Source of the DNA: Symsagittifera roscoffensis
Lineage: Eukaryota > Xenacoelomorpha > Acoela > Convolutidae
Reading direction: 5' to 3'
Assembly (NCBI RefSeq): GCF_963678635.1
Contig: NC_087066.1
Span: 23,861,609-23,925,608, forward strand
Length of the DNA stretch: 64,000 nucleotides
The notes under the pieces are model-generated. The model was not told the DNA's origin and made no database searches. It worked only from the letters and a program-made list of their open reading frames with translations. Position 1 is the stretch's first letter; every line of letters begins with the position of its first letter. The translations under genes were made by a program, and so were the position numbers. Below are positions 1-9,425 of the stretch, piece after piece.

Positions 1-1
1 G

Positions 2-1576
2 TATAATCCCTTCGTGAATGAAGAAGCCAGGGAAGCGTACATCGACTATGAGCAAGTCACAGTGCTCAACTTCTGGGTTGAACGGATTAAGGAAATCGGA
101 ATGCTGATGGTGGAACAACCCAAGCTGGGAATTATTCTGGAAGAACGAGTGGTCGAACCCTCGATTCCCGAGCTAAAAGGACAAGTGAGTTTTGATTGTG
201 GTTCTTGGGACGGTCCCTTGAAAACCAGTCTAGTAGTGATGTGGGAACTCATGAAGCCTTCCTGGTGTCCCCATCCTAACGCAGGCTTAATCTGGGACAT
301 GACCGCGGATATCATGTTAGACCGGGATGATGATGCGAGTTTACATGATCTGGCCATGATACATCACCTGCTGGCCATGAGATTGACGAAGAGGAAGAGC
401 AACCCGTCCACGGAGCTGTCCGAGGAAGGTACACCGAGTAATTGGTTGAAGCAAGGCACATGCTTGGCTCAACACAGTGGGATGGAAGGACATGTTTGTA
501 ACCTGGGACACTGCCTGATTACGCTGAGCGAGCAGCATCGACAACTGGCACGATTGCACGGGAGATTGAGCATGTCAGATAAGAGTGCCATGGAGTTGGT
601 CGCAGACTGCCATGGGGTGACGGACGTAAACCTGATCACAGCCTTGGGATTTTGTAGCATGACGAGTTCAATAGAATCACTCGAGCGCCTGGAGCGTGCC
701 CATGAGCTAGTGACGTCCCTCAGCGTGGAAATATTCCCTGGAGCATTACAAACAGAGCAGAAGATTGGAGGCTGGCGAGAAGCTCTAGAAAATGAAATGA
801 ATCTGAAGGATAGTGAAGCCTATCACAGACCTACTGGTTCAAAATATATGGTGGGTTCAAGCTCCGCGCCATACTGTAATAGCAAGTATCCTACGCACAT
901 GGTGGTAATGGATGCGAGGACGCAACAAGTATTGGTTGACCAACTTTTCTCTGTGCCAAAGTGCGTGAGGTTGGCCAGAATGTCGGAAAGGTCATATGAC
1001 TTGTTGGCAAAGATCTTTCGGGCAGTCCCGAAGAGATCCGAAGGCGAGTTGCAAGACGTTGTGGGTGAAGAGTTCATGAGACTGAACGAAGGCAATGTGA
1101 GTGAGTTCGAGAAACAGAAAGCGAGTGGAGCCTTACCCACTGAATTCCCCACCATAGAAGAGAAAGACGATTTACATAGAATCCTGATGGAAGTGGAACC
1201 GTTGCCGGGAGCCTCAGGGTATCGGACCCGAAGGAACATAGTGAGGACCCATGGGGAGTATCCTTACCACTGCTTGGCGCAGACGTTGTGGTACCCCAAA
1301 CGCGGGAATCTGATCCTAGTATGGGACGTGGAGGAGTTGTACTCCACGGGGTTGCCCGATCAGAATCAACAAGTGTCAATCGTGGTGGTTAGCGCCATGC
1401 TAGCAGTGAGATGGCTGGAAGCTAACGCGGACACAAGTCAGCAGGAGACGGCCGTGCCGACTCCTGAACAGCTGAGCAACGTGAAGATGAGTCGTGAATT
1501 GGATCTTTTCAGAACCACCTGCAAGGTTCTGAGGATACCTAAAGCCATTGAAAGAATATGGTCAAGGCAAAATTGA
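2..1576 (+). pseudogene. 836-family protein of element C, main part (left end cut by window)
   Basis: The frame is already open at base 2, so the gene begins left of the window; the GTG at 14 is not a real start. The protein aligns along its length with the 836-aa protein of element A (5654-8164). Shared islands include SWCPHP, HVCNLGHC (a C/H cluster), ALGFCSM, VPKCVRLARMS, and HCLAQTLWYP followed by LVWDVEE. I recognise no catalytic domain; paired Cys and His suggest a metal-binding fold, which is inference only. The frame is lost at about 1563-1576 inside an A-rich stretch and similarity resumes in another frame from 1558. It could be a sequencing indel or a real mutation. Confidence 0.7.
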
Positions 1577-2004
1577 TGCCTTGGTTCCGTGCAGTGATGA
1601 CATCTTGGATGTATGAACGCGCGAAGCGTCACATGTCAAGGAACACGGAAGCCTATCAATCTTTCCAGCTAGATATAGGACCAGGAGCCTATAAACGAGC
1701 ATTCTTGACGCACAGAAACGCGGTCACCACAGCGGTGAAGCGGGTAGCTGGAACGCCTTGTGTTACTGAAGAGGAGAAGAAAGAGGTCTTAAGAGCTGAC
1801 ATAGAACGAAACGTGAGCCTATGTCTTCACAACAGCTTTTGCAGGAACCGGGAGCAGAAGGTGAATGTGGACTTGCTACCTTGTTGCAATCCGAGGCTGC
1901 TGGAACAGGAGGGTTGGGGCACGGCCCGCAACTCTCTGGACATGTTAGAGAAAGTCCTGGAAGACAGTGACGCTGAACATCAGGATGGAGAAATGATGGA
2001 ATGA
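1558..2004 (+). pseudogene. 836-family protein of element C, C-terminal part
   Basis: This continues the preceding gene in a shifted frame, with an 18-bp overlap. The 148 residues match the last part of the A protein and the D fragments: LMPWFRA, a segment ending AYKRAFLTHRNAVTTAVKRV, then NVSLCLHNSFCRNRE and an acidic tail ending in a run of Asp, Glu and Met. The conserved LTHRNA and LHNSxCxNRE islands are present in all three elements, so selection once acted on this end. Stop at 2002-2004, 36 bp before the inferred LTR start. Function unknown. Confidence 0.65.
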
Positions 2005-2009
2005 AGATG

Positions 2010-2040
2010 ACCAAAGAAGAGAAGAGAAGGAGAAAAAACT
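2010..2040 (+). promoter_or_regulatory. Polypurine tract of element C
   Basis: A nearly pure purine run (GAAGAGAAGAGAAGGAG and A's, with a few pyrimidines at its ends) sits between the stop codon at 2004 and a TG at 2041. In LTR elements such a tract primes plus-strand DNA synthesis and abuts the 3' LTR. The position and composition fit; use as primer is inferred. Confidence 0.65.
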
Positions 2041-2120
2041 TGATTGTCTTTGTGTGTAAAAACTTGAACAAATCAACCAAGTTTTGATTATTGAACTTGT
2101 TAAACCTTTTGTTTTGATCT

Positions 2121-2139
2121 AGTTTGGTCAGACCAAACT
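2121..2139 (+). promoter_or_regulatory. Perfect 9-bp palindrome in U3 of element C
   Basis: AGTTTGGTC and GACCAAACT are perfect inverted repeats separated by one base. It lies about 65 bp upstream of a TATA-like box, in the U3 part of the LTR, where a dimeric transcription factor could bind. Role is inferred from position. Confidence 0.35.
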
Positions 2140-2204
2140 TTGAAAGTGTTGCAATTGTTAAAATTGTTGAAATTATTGATTTTAGTTACTACTATCTATG
2201 TATG

Positions 2205-2212
2205 TATATAAG
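2205..2212 (+). promoter_or_regulatory. TATA-like box in LTR of element C
   Basis: TATATAAG about 165 bp into the LTR is the best core-promoter candidate on the coding strand. It would put the start of R near 2235, leaving a long R-U5. No experimental support in the sequence. Confidence 0.35.
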
Positions 2213-3614
2213 GAACATAGGTGAGTATATTTACCTATTTATTCACGACTGAAGTTTTTAACCTGTGTAAGACACAAATTCACTGTGTGGCGACATGGCA
2301 AGTTTGAGTAAACTCGCTCTGGAAGGGTGGGTAACTCAAGAACTTTCTTAGCCACAGAGTTTCTTAGTTTTAATATTGAAAGGACCGCATAGATGACTGA
2401 TTATACTTGGTGAGTGAAGTTAAGTTAATTTTAACGGGTGCGTGGCCGTGCCACGTCCCACTTTTTAATCACAAAGAGCGAAAAGATGTTTTATGGCAAG
2501 ACGACGTAAGTAGTCAGAAAAGAAATTTTATCTAGGACACTCCTCATGGTGCAAATTTTGTGAAAATGTTGAAAGGCAGTGAGATGTAGTACGATGCCAT
2601 TTGTGAACACGTAGTGAGTTGAGGTGGGGTAGATAAATTTCATTTTCTTATGCGATTTGTAAGATTGATTACAGAAAACTGGATAACTACTTGACGATAA
2701 CCCGGTGTTATGCGATCAATAGGGACATTGATGGAGACTTGTCCGGGGAGTATGTGCCATTCTGCCAGATGACACAGCACAACCTTCCGGCGACATAAAA
2801 AAGAGTGACTAAAGGCCTTATGAACAAAAAAGTGTTGCGACGGAGGGTCAGAATGTTCTGGAATTTTTATTTTTATAAATTTCGATTGGAAGAAGAACAT
2901 TTCTGAGAAATAGAGAAAAGACGGCCATTTTGAATAAAAAGACGAAAAACAGAACCACGATAGAGATTGTGAAGAACAGTCGAGCAAGAAAATTACGAAG
3001 CCTCTTATCGTGGCAATAACACACGATAAGAACCTTAGCGACGGATATTTGTGGAGAAGGAGGCTTCAGTGGGGGAAGAAATATACCACGGAACCCTCCC
3101 GGGACACGAATTATAAGAGATAAGAGTGTTATCTCAAGAATATTACGGGAGCGGAGGCTTGGTCCCCCAGAGACTGTCTATGTGAAGGGACTGTATAGAC
3201 TGACTGTATAGCTGCTATAATGTCATAGATCTTAATTAACACCGTTATTATTTAATATTTCAGAGCATGAGTAGCTAGAAAAAGGAAAGGGTCAATCCAT
3301 CTCCAATGGATTTAATATAGAACTGTCACACAAAAACATATAAAAATAGGTTGTTCGAGCCTTGTTTTTAATGACAATCACGTAGTCTGAGGATCCGAGA
3401 CTCAGCTATGTGGTTGTGTTCGCATGTAAACGAAAGCTGATCAAAAGTCGTTTGACTGATGGCCTAAAAATGGTAACTTTTTACTTTGCCCTAAACAGAC
3501 CAGAAAATCAACTGGCAAGGTCGAGACGGTGAAAAACGAGTAGAATTAAGGTAACTGACGCCTGCCAGTCGTTAATAGGTACTTTTTCTACGCTCCGTCG
3601 CTGTGTGATATTTG

Positions 3615-3654
3615 GGCGAATGTTACATAGACGTTTTTATGGCGCTCCTGGGTG
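3615..3654 (+). promoter_or_regulatory. Conserved LTR block with mini-ORF (element C copy)
   Basis: On the sense (+) strand this reads GGCGAATGTTACATAG, then a T run and ATGGCGCTCCTGGGTG. The same block appears in the LTRs of A (4277-4315, 25912-25950) and B/D (54826-54864), although flanking LTR sequence has diverged. The ATG at 3639 opens a 14-codon ORF starting MALLG and ending in TGA within TCATGA. See the A and B/D entries. Confidence 0.7.
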
Positions 3655-3978
3655 GGCCTGTTAAAGGCATGAAACCATCATGATCGGCAAGCGTTTCAGC
3701 GACGTACCCTCCGCTCCGGTCGTATGCCCGAGTTAGAGGCCTTAATGACCGTTATTGTACTAGGGGGAAGGTGCGTACCCTCCGTCTAGTGCAATTTAGC
3801 TTTTTAACTTAGTTAACACCGAAAATTCCGGGGGCCGGAGGGTTAGGTGGGAAATCTAGAGCCCGCTTGTCCTGAGGTCCCAGGACCAAAAACAATTAAA
3901 GAGAAAGCGTAAAACCAAACAAAAATAGTGTATAACCAAGAAAAAGCCAAAAAATAATTTATTTGAAAACAAAAAAGT

Positions 3979-4022
3979 GTTCCTTTTTCTATACTTTTTT
4001 TGTTCCTTTTTCTATACTTTTT
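3979..4022. repeat. 22-bp tandem duplication at the C/A junction
   Basis: The sequence TGTTCCTTTTTCTATACTTT plus two T's occurs twice back to back (3979-4000 and 4001-4022). The second copy is the start of the A LTR; the 5' LTR of A at 25636 has only one copy. It may be an insertion footprint, replication slippage or an assembly duplication. It also makes the exact end of the A 3' LTR ambiguous (3979 or 4001). Confidence 0.6.
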
Positions 4023-4276
4023 TTCTTGTTTTTGTTTCGCTTTTTGTCTTTTTGCTCGTGTTTTTGTCCCCCTGGTTACCCCCCCTTACTCGGTTAGCTA
4101 GGCCTCGTTCGGAGAGCGTACCAGGAAGTTTTCTCAAGTTTTCTTAAAAAGCTATCACGGTACAACCGGAAGGTTTACACGTTCCCGCTGAACCGTACCA
4201 CCGGTACTCTAGAATGGGCATGCAGCCCGGAGCTGTGTCAAGTGGGTTCGACTCCGTAGTCATGATGTCGTAAAAA

Positions 4277-4315
4277 CACCCAGGAGCGCCATAAAAACAC
4301 TATGTAACAGTCGCC
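4277..4315 (-). promoter_or_regulatory. Conserved LTR block with mini-ORF (element A, 3' LTR)
   Basis: On the + strand it reads CACCCAGGAGCGCCATAAAA followed by ACACTATGTAACAGTCGCC; it is nearly the same in the C and B/D LTRs. In the sense direction an ATG (4292-4290) opens a 10-codon ORF starting MALLG and ending at the TGA of TCATGA. In A and C the stop falls in the same TCATGA. It lies in the inferred R-U5, so in the RNA leader, where it could act as an upstream ORF or a structured RNA element. Confidence 0.7.
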
Positions 4316-4591
4316 TACTGCAGTCACATATGAGGCTTAAGAAAAATAGGCCCTATAACCATTGGCTCAAGAGTCGGAGACACTATCTCTTGTGTTTTTC
4401 TACCTCAAGAACAGTCGGAGCCAATTCGGTTCGCTTGCGACATGAGACTAGAACCCGTTACAGCTTGAAGGCTACTACCAAAAAATCCCCCCACTCTAGA
4501 AAATAAGAACGTTCCCATACTTAGGTCTCAAAATACCCAAAATACATGAACGCCGTTAAAAACAGGGTTGGAACAATCCGTTAAGTTACTT

Positions 4592-4597
4592 TTTATT
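4592..4597 (-). promoter_or_regulatory. Poly(A) signal in LTR of element A
   Basis: AATAAA on the sense strand (in CCAATAAAAAG), about 380 bp downstream of the TATA-like box. It would define the end of R. The same site is present in the 5' LTR at 26227-26232. Confidence 0.45.
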
Positions 4598-4970
4598 GGA
4601 CAGTGCAATTTATATCCATTTCAGATGGATCAACCTAAAACTCGCCTTATCTCAACATAACAATCATAAAACACACTCGAGAAATTTAAATTGGGGACTT
4701 ACATGTTGATGTACTCGAGTACAGGGAGTAATTAAATTGGTAAGCAACTCAAGAATCAGGTAATATAACTAAACAAGTTTGATACTGGTCAGTTTTGGTA
4801 ACAGAAGTAAGTTCTGGCTCTAGAATTTGAGTTTTTGTATGAACCATTGGGACACTCAAGCTGTCCACCTTTCCATTGAAGGTTCACTCTAGTTCGTTCC
4901 GAATAGTCATTCTTTCTTCTATTTCTCGTCTCTCCTCCTATTTCGGGATAAGACAGCTCTACTCGTGTCT

Positions 4971-5032
4971 TATTTTATATCTGAAAATTGCGAATAGCAA
5001 TTTCCCGCTGTTTTTCTTGAGCAATTTCCCGC
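4971..5032 (-). promoter_or_regulatory. LTR core promoter of element A: two GCGGGAAATTGC boxes before a TATA box
   Basis: On the sense strand two copies of GCGGGAAATTGC (5032-5021 and 5008-4997) are followed by ATATAAAATA (4980-4971). TTTCCCGC, read on the + strand at 5001-5008 and 5025-5032, equals the E2F consensus TTTSSCGC known from animals and plants. Both boxes and the TATA box are kept in the 5' LTR (26606-26667). Transcription would start near 4945. Factor binding is inferred. Confidence 0.5.
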
Positions 5033-5592
5033 AATTGTAAACTCGGATGTTCTGATTTTTCACTTTTTGTTTTAAGTTGGTACGAGAAAACTGAGCATGA
5101 CAGGCTCCATTCGAAATTTTGAAAATTAAAACTTCACTCCAAAATTACGTATTTTTGTGTCTCTCAAGGTCAAACTTCCAGATATGACCGACTGACACAA
5201 ACTTGGAACGCGTTGAATCTTTTTACGTCCGTTGGTTCGAGTCGTAAAATCAAGTCCGCAATTTCGCTGGCAAAAATTGGCTCCGTCCAATTTTTTTGAT
5301 TTCATTTTTCGGAGCCATTTCAATTTTTCCAAGTTCAAGCCACCGTTTAAGCCACCGAATTCACGACCATATAAAATTTTCACACTATCGCTAAACAGCA
5401 ATCAAAATCTGCACACACCTGCACCTTATGAATTCTCGCTTTTTAAGCTGGTGATTTAAAATTTCTTTTGTCCTATTCAATCAGGAAATTGTCATGCAGC
5501 ATTTTGATTTATATAATAGATCTAGCATATTAATAAGAATATCTTATTTGTTAAAATTTCTTTTTCGTGAACCCATATTTCATCCGAGTTCA

Positions 5593-5615
5593 CCCTCGAG
5601 CCCCCTCCCTCTCAA
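5593..5615 (-). promoter_or_regulatory. Polypurine tract of element A
   Basis: The sense strand reads GAGAGGGAGGGGGCTCGAGGG directly before TGAACTCGG, the inferred start of the 3' LTR. It lies 40-60 bp after the last stop codon (5654), the same layout as in element C. Confidence 0.55.
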
Positions 5616-5653
5616 GACTCAAGACTCTAGAATTTTCCTTTTGAGCCACTGGC

Positions 5654-8164
5654 TCACCTTGTGTTCTTCGCCCTCGAGGTACCCGATCCAGATACTTTTG
5701 ACACTGTGATCTGTTCCAATAGTGCTTCTTCGTCATCGGAGCTGATCACAATCTCCTCCCAAGCCTTCAGCTGTTCATAGGATCGCATCCACTCCCTTTG
5801 CTCTTGCAATCTCTTCGCTTGATTCGGTAAGCTCTTCACCTTCGACTCCCGGTTCAAACATAAGGAATTGTGAAGACTCAGGCTTACATTCTTCGCCAGG
5901 TCCTCCTCCAGTATTGACTCCCTCGCTCTAGTTTTGTCTCTGGATACCCTACCCACTCTTTTCCACCCCATCGTGATCGCATTTCGATGGGTCAGCAGAG
6001 GTCTTTTGAAGGCATCTGGTCCTATCTCGGCCTGGAATTGTCGATATTCCTTTTGATGTTTCCTCATGTGATCCTTCGTCGCTACATATAACCAGGATGT
6101 TAACGTCGCGCGAAACCAAGGAAAGAATCTCAAGCGGCTCCACACGTGTCTGACTTCCATTGGTATGGCGAACACCTTGCATGCTGTCTCGAACAACTCA
6201 AGTCTCCTGCTATAATCTATCGCGTGAATCGACTCTGCTGTTGGCGTCTTCGATTCTCGATACTTTGCTATGTTTTCTTCCATCCATCGTAGAGCCAGCA
6301 TTGTGCTCACCACCAAGATGGTCACTTTTTTTTGATGCTCGGGTAATCCCAACGACCTGATTTCTTCTACATCCCAGATCAGGCAGAGATTGGCTTGGTC
6401 TGGGTACCACACTGTCTGCGCCAGACAGTGGCATGGACAATCCCCGTGTGTGAGGTCGATGCTCCTAAGGTTGCGTTCTCCCGAGGCTTCCAGGAGAGGC
6501 TCAAGTTCCATCATCTTCTCGTGTATCACGTCGACTTCTCCCAAGTTTGGGGCACCTTCCATGGGTTTCCCAATCACGTTTTGTCTCTCGAGGTCACTTG
6601 TATTTTCGCTCTCCAAGCCTAGAAGTCCTTCACCCCAGATTTCACTCAAGTCGTCCCTTTGTTCTTTAGGCACTGTTCCTCGGATCTTCCTCAACAGCTT
6701 GTGTGAATGATGTGACATCCGAGCCAGTCTTACACATTTGGGCACTGAGAAGGCTTTGTCTATCAATACCCTCTGGCTGGATATTTCCACCATCGCCATG
6801 TGCAATGGATAGTGGCTGCCACATAGGTTGGCCATCACTGACCCCACTAGGGACTTCGCATTTAGAGGCAGTCCATAGGCTTCGCTCATGGGAAGTCCCA
6901 TCTCCGCTTCGAGTCCAACCTTCCAACTCTTGATGTGTTTCTGGGTCACCTGCAACACTCCGGGCCATGACTCCACGCTCAACGCGGTCACCAAGTGGTG
7001 TTCTGACTCTAGCCTCTCCAATGACTGGAGACTACACATTCTCGAGAAGAACCCCAGAGCTGTTGCTAGGTTCACTGTGGTACTCGCGTAACACTCAGCC
7101 ACTATCTGTATCTCACTTTTCTCCCTTTCGGTGATATCTTCAAACCAGGTGACCAGGTCTTTTTTCTGGAAAGACTGTATCCTGATGCACGATCGTCCAT
7201 CACAGGTGTGCTCGCCATTCCCACACGTCGAGTCAAGACAACTGCCCGGCTCCATCTTCTTTACCGACCCTGTTCCGCTCGTCATCTCACTTGACTCCTT
7301 CATCTGAGGCAGGATCAGTCTATGTACTATACTCAAGGTCGCTAAATCTCCATCCTCTGTCGGCGCCAATCTCACTCGCTCAGTGACTTCCTCGATCAAG
7401 CTCGCATGGGGATGTGGACACCAAGAGGGCCTGAGCAACTTCCACACCACTCCCAGATTCGTGGTCAACGTGCCGTTCCCGTTACCCATTCTTAGTTCTA
7501 CTCTTTTACTTGAGCGTGGCACACTTATTACTTCCGGCGTTCTCTCGAGAATCAAACCCAGACTAGGTCTCTCTCTTTCCACAGGGTCTATCTCCATTAT
7601 CCTCTCTATCCAGAACTTCAGCAACTCCGCCACCTCATAGTTTCTGTGGGCACCTCCAGCTTCTAAGTCTAGGAAAGGGTTGTATGCCATCCCCATCACT
7701 CCAGACACATACTGATACTCTCCCTTCTTGTTGGGTTTCGAGTACTCTCCTGGAGGAGCCAGGTTACGGTGAACGTCGTGTTTCTCCTCGAACTTCTTGT
7801 TGTAGAATCTCCGTATCTCATCTAACTTCCTGTGGCTCTCCAGAGATTGCCTAGAACCATCTTCCTTTTCTATCCCAGTACTCTGGTACACATTCAAGAT
7901 TACTGTGGAGACTCTCCTCTCCAGCGTCTTGCTTCCAATTGCTCTCTGGTGACATGCTAGGATGGTACTGTCAGTCATCATCGACATCGTCCATCTCAAG
8001 AAGCAGGTAGCATCCTTCCTCCTTGCCAGGCTCAAGCCTGAGTTGTCCCTAGCAACATGCTGCATCAGCATTCGATATACCTCTAGGTTCTTGCCTCCCA
8101 ACTTCAACTTGTCGTACGAAGTTAGTGTCTCTAACTCTATTCCCAACAGGCTCCACGCAAACAT
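5654..8164 (-). pseudogene. 836-aa 3'-module protein of element A (unknown family)
   Basis: The longest open part of the last gene. I do not recognise the family. It is shared by all four elements. Conserved islands in order: YQYVSGVMGMAYNPF (about 150), SWCPHPHA (about 250), a C/H cluster CGNGEHTCDGRSC (about 315), NLATALGFFS (about 370), VPKCVRLARMS (about 475), THGDCPCHCLAQTVWYP then LIWDVEE (about 580), PWFRATLTSWLY (about 680), LLTHRNAIT and SLHNSLCLNRE, and an acidic SSDDEE tail. No signal peptide or membrane segment is evident, so it is not an obvious envelope protein. The Cys/His spacing could bind zinc (inference). The frame start at 8164 is not the true start: similarity to the B copy continues upstream in other frames. 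Confidence 0.7.
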
Positions 8165-8826
8165 CAGTTGTCCTGCGGTCCTAAGGGATTCGCCATCAAC
8201 GGCGATGCCGATGAGGATGTTCTCATCGCTTCTTCAAAATGATCCTTTAACAAGCTCTGCCAAGTTCTCTTCAGCTGGCTCCCCAATTCTAATTTATTGA
8301 TACCAGCCTTCTGCTGGGTAGCCCAGTTGCGTCGTTTGCGTGACACTCCACTGTCGAGCTTCTTCAGGCAGTCTTCCAATTCCTGCAATGTTTCCAGGGC
8401 CACCCACCACGGTAGGGCGGTGTTCCTTGTTTTATTTTTTGTCAAGAGGATCGCTAGTCACTTGCTTCCCGGTAGCCTGGTGTTCATTTGAGACCCATTC
8501 ATTACCGACGTCCACTTCCCAGGTCTGCCCGCTCGTTGAACCTCGCTTCATTTTTATCCTCTGAGGTTTGAAGTCTTCTTCCGTTGCTGAACTGGCGGGG
8601 ATCTCCATCTCCTTTTCTACATCGAGCAGTTGTAGGCTGCTGTCTTCCATCGTGCCAGAACCATGGGGGCCGTCTCTCTCAAGTTCTTCTCCGAGACCGC
8701 ATCCGCCGAAGGACTTCCCAATCCCTCCACGTCTCTCTTCCTCTTGCGAGACCTCACGTCTTTACTCGGGGGCGTTGTCGTTACTATCACTGATTCGACT
8801 TCCTTGTCTCCCCCCAACCCTTCCAA
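8164..8826 (-). pseudogene. N-terminal fragments of the 836-family gene of element A
   Basis: Three overlapping open pieces (8826-8617, 8650-8432, 8445-8164) in different frames each align in order with the N-terminal 300 residues of the element B copy (27188-28091): a KRKR-containing basic segment, an EMEI...EDFKP segment, and FEEAMRT. So the original protein was about 1,050-1,100 aa, and three frameshifts separate its parts here. The first piece overlaps the stop of the 212-aa gene by 40 bp. None would be translated as one protein without repair or recoding. Confidence 0.6.
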
Positions 8827-9425
8827 CTCTTGCCTCCCCCTACTCGAGCCTTAAGGATATTAGTACTTTTAAATATATTACTAGTTCCGACCTTATCCCC
8901 CCTTACATGTTCAATTATTTTATCGTCAGTTTTTTGTTTCGGAGTAGAGCTGTCTTTACATTTGTCTTCTCTGGTCTTTTGTGGTGCCTTCCTCAACTCG
9001 ACCATCTTGCTCAGCAGCTCTTCTCTAGCTTTCTCCTCCAGACCTGTCCCCACCAGGATAGGTTCTCCGAACTTCACCACCGTGTCCCACAGCTCCTCCT
9101 TGAAATCGTCCAATGTGGTGTCGTCGTCCACTTCTCGATTAAAATCGCTCAAGAATTTTCGCCAAGCATCCGCATCCAGGGTACCTAGGAAGGCATCCCT
9201 GTTTCCCTCGAAGGTGTTTTTCTCCATTTTGTCCGCACTCAAGAAGATCATTCCCATGTTGGGATTCTCACTCGTCAGTGGCAACTCTAGGTTCTTGCGA
9301 GGAGATGAGGTCAAAGGTGGCGTGGGGGTGTCTGCCCAATTTTCTCCACTCAGATCTTTCAACAGCTCTTGCGTGGTGAACTCTTCCTCTGATGGCTTCT
9401 GCTCCGGGGTATTTACCACCTCCAT
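8787..9425 (-). CDS. 212-aa 3'-module protein of element A (unknown)
   Basis: Open from ATG at 9425 to the stop at 8787. Acidic N-terminal half, basic C-terminal tail rich in Lys and Gly. The central part (FLGTLDADAWRKFLSDF, then ELWDTVVKFGEPILVG) aligns with the B and D copies (FLETLPEEEW, EVWTVVQSYGTQSILKIG), which fixes it as a conserved segment. Its ATG overlaps the stop of the upstream 411-aa frame by 13 bp. In B and D the matching segment reads in frame with neighbours, so it may be a domain of a longer polyprotein and not a separate gene. Function unknown. Confidence 0.55.
   Translation of the reverse strand: MEVVNTPEQKPSEEEFTTQELLKDLSGENWADTPTPPLTSSPRKNLELPLTSENPNMGMIFLSADKMEKNTFEGNRDAFLGTLDADAWRKFLSDFNREVDDDTTLDDFKEELWDTVVKFGEPILVGTGLEEKAREELLSKMVELRKAPQKTREDKCKDSSTPKQKTDDKIIEHVRGDKVGTSNIFKSTNILKARVGGGKSWKGWGETRKSNQ

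Larger units (their letters stand above)
1..3971 (+). mobile_element. Element C: 3' end of a giant Ty3/gypsy-like LTR element
   Basis: Only the 3' end is in the window: the last two thirds of the 836-aa-family gene, a polypurine tract and a 3' LTR. It is the only element on the + strand. Assignment rests on protein similarity to the matching gene of element A, on a conserved LTR block shared with the A and B/D LTRs in the expected orientation, and on the gene-polypurine-TG order. Its gag and pol lie left of the window. It runs tail to tail into element A. Confidence 0.8.
2041..3971 (+). repeat. 3' LTR of element C (boundaries inferred)
   Basis: Starts TG directly after the polypurine tract and ends with CA at 3970-3971, about 1.93 kb. 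Read in reverse complement, 3590-3900 aligns in patches with the LTRs of A (4020-4330) and B/D (54540-54880), including TTAAAAAGCTA, TCATGATG and the block CACCCAGGAGCGCCATAAAA. It also carries a segment near 2641-2760 homologous to U3 sequence at 36900-37100. The second LTR copy is outside the window, so the ends cannot be proven here. There is no convincing gene inside it. Confidence 0.6.
4001..5592 (-). repeat. 3' LTR of element A
   Basis: Matches 25636-26987 base for base up to the gap. On the + strand it begins TG at 4001 and is placed to end CA at 5591-5592, just before a pyrimidine-rich run that is the polypurine tract of the - strand element. The identity to the 5' LTR is directly seen for 4001-5352; the last 240 bp are inferred. 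On the sense strand, U3 is at the high-coordinate side, with a TATA box near 4975, a poly(A) signal at 4592-4597 and a conserved R-U5 block at 4277-4315. Confidence 0.85.

Noticed and set aside
14-2004. Bacterial operon reading of the tightly packed overlapping ORFs
   Set aside because: LTRs, CCHC Gag, DDx35E integrase, minisatellites and poly(A)/TATA signals show a eukaryotic retroelement; overlaps come from frameshifts.
2299-2308. CAAGTTTGAG, like the 3' end of the nematode SL1 spliced leader
   Set aside because: Only 10 bases match, no Sm site at the right distance and it lies inside an LTR; chance is enough.
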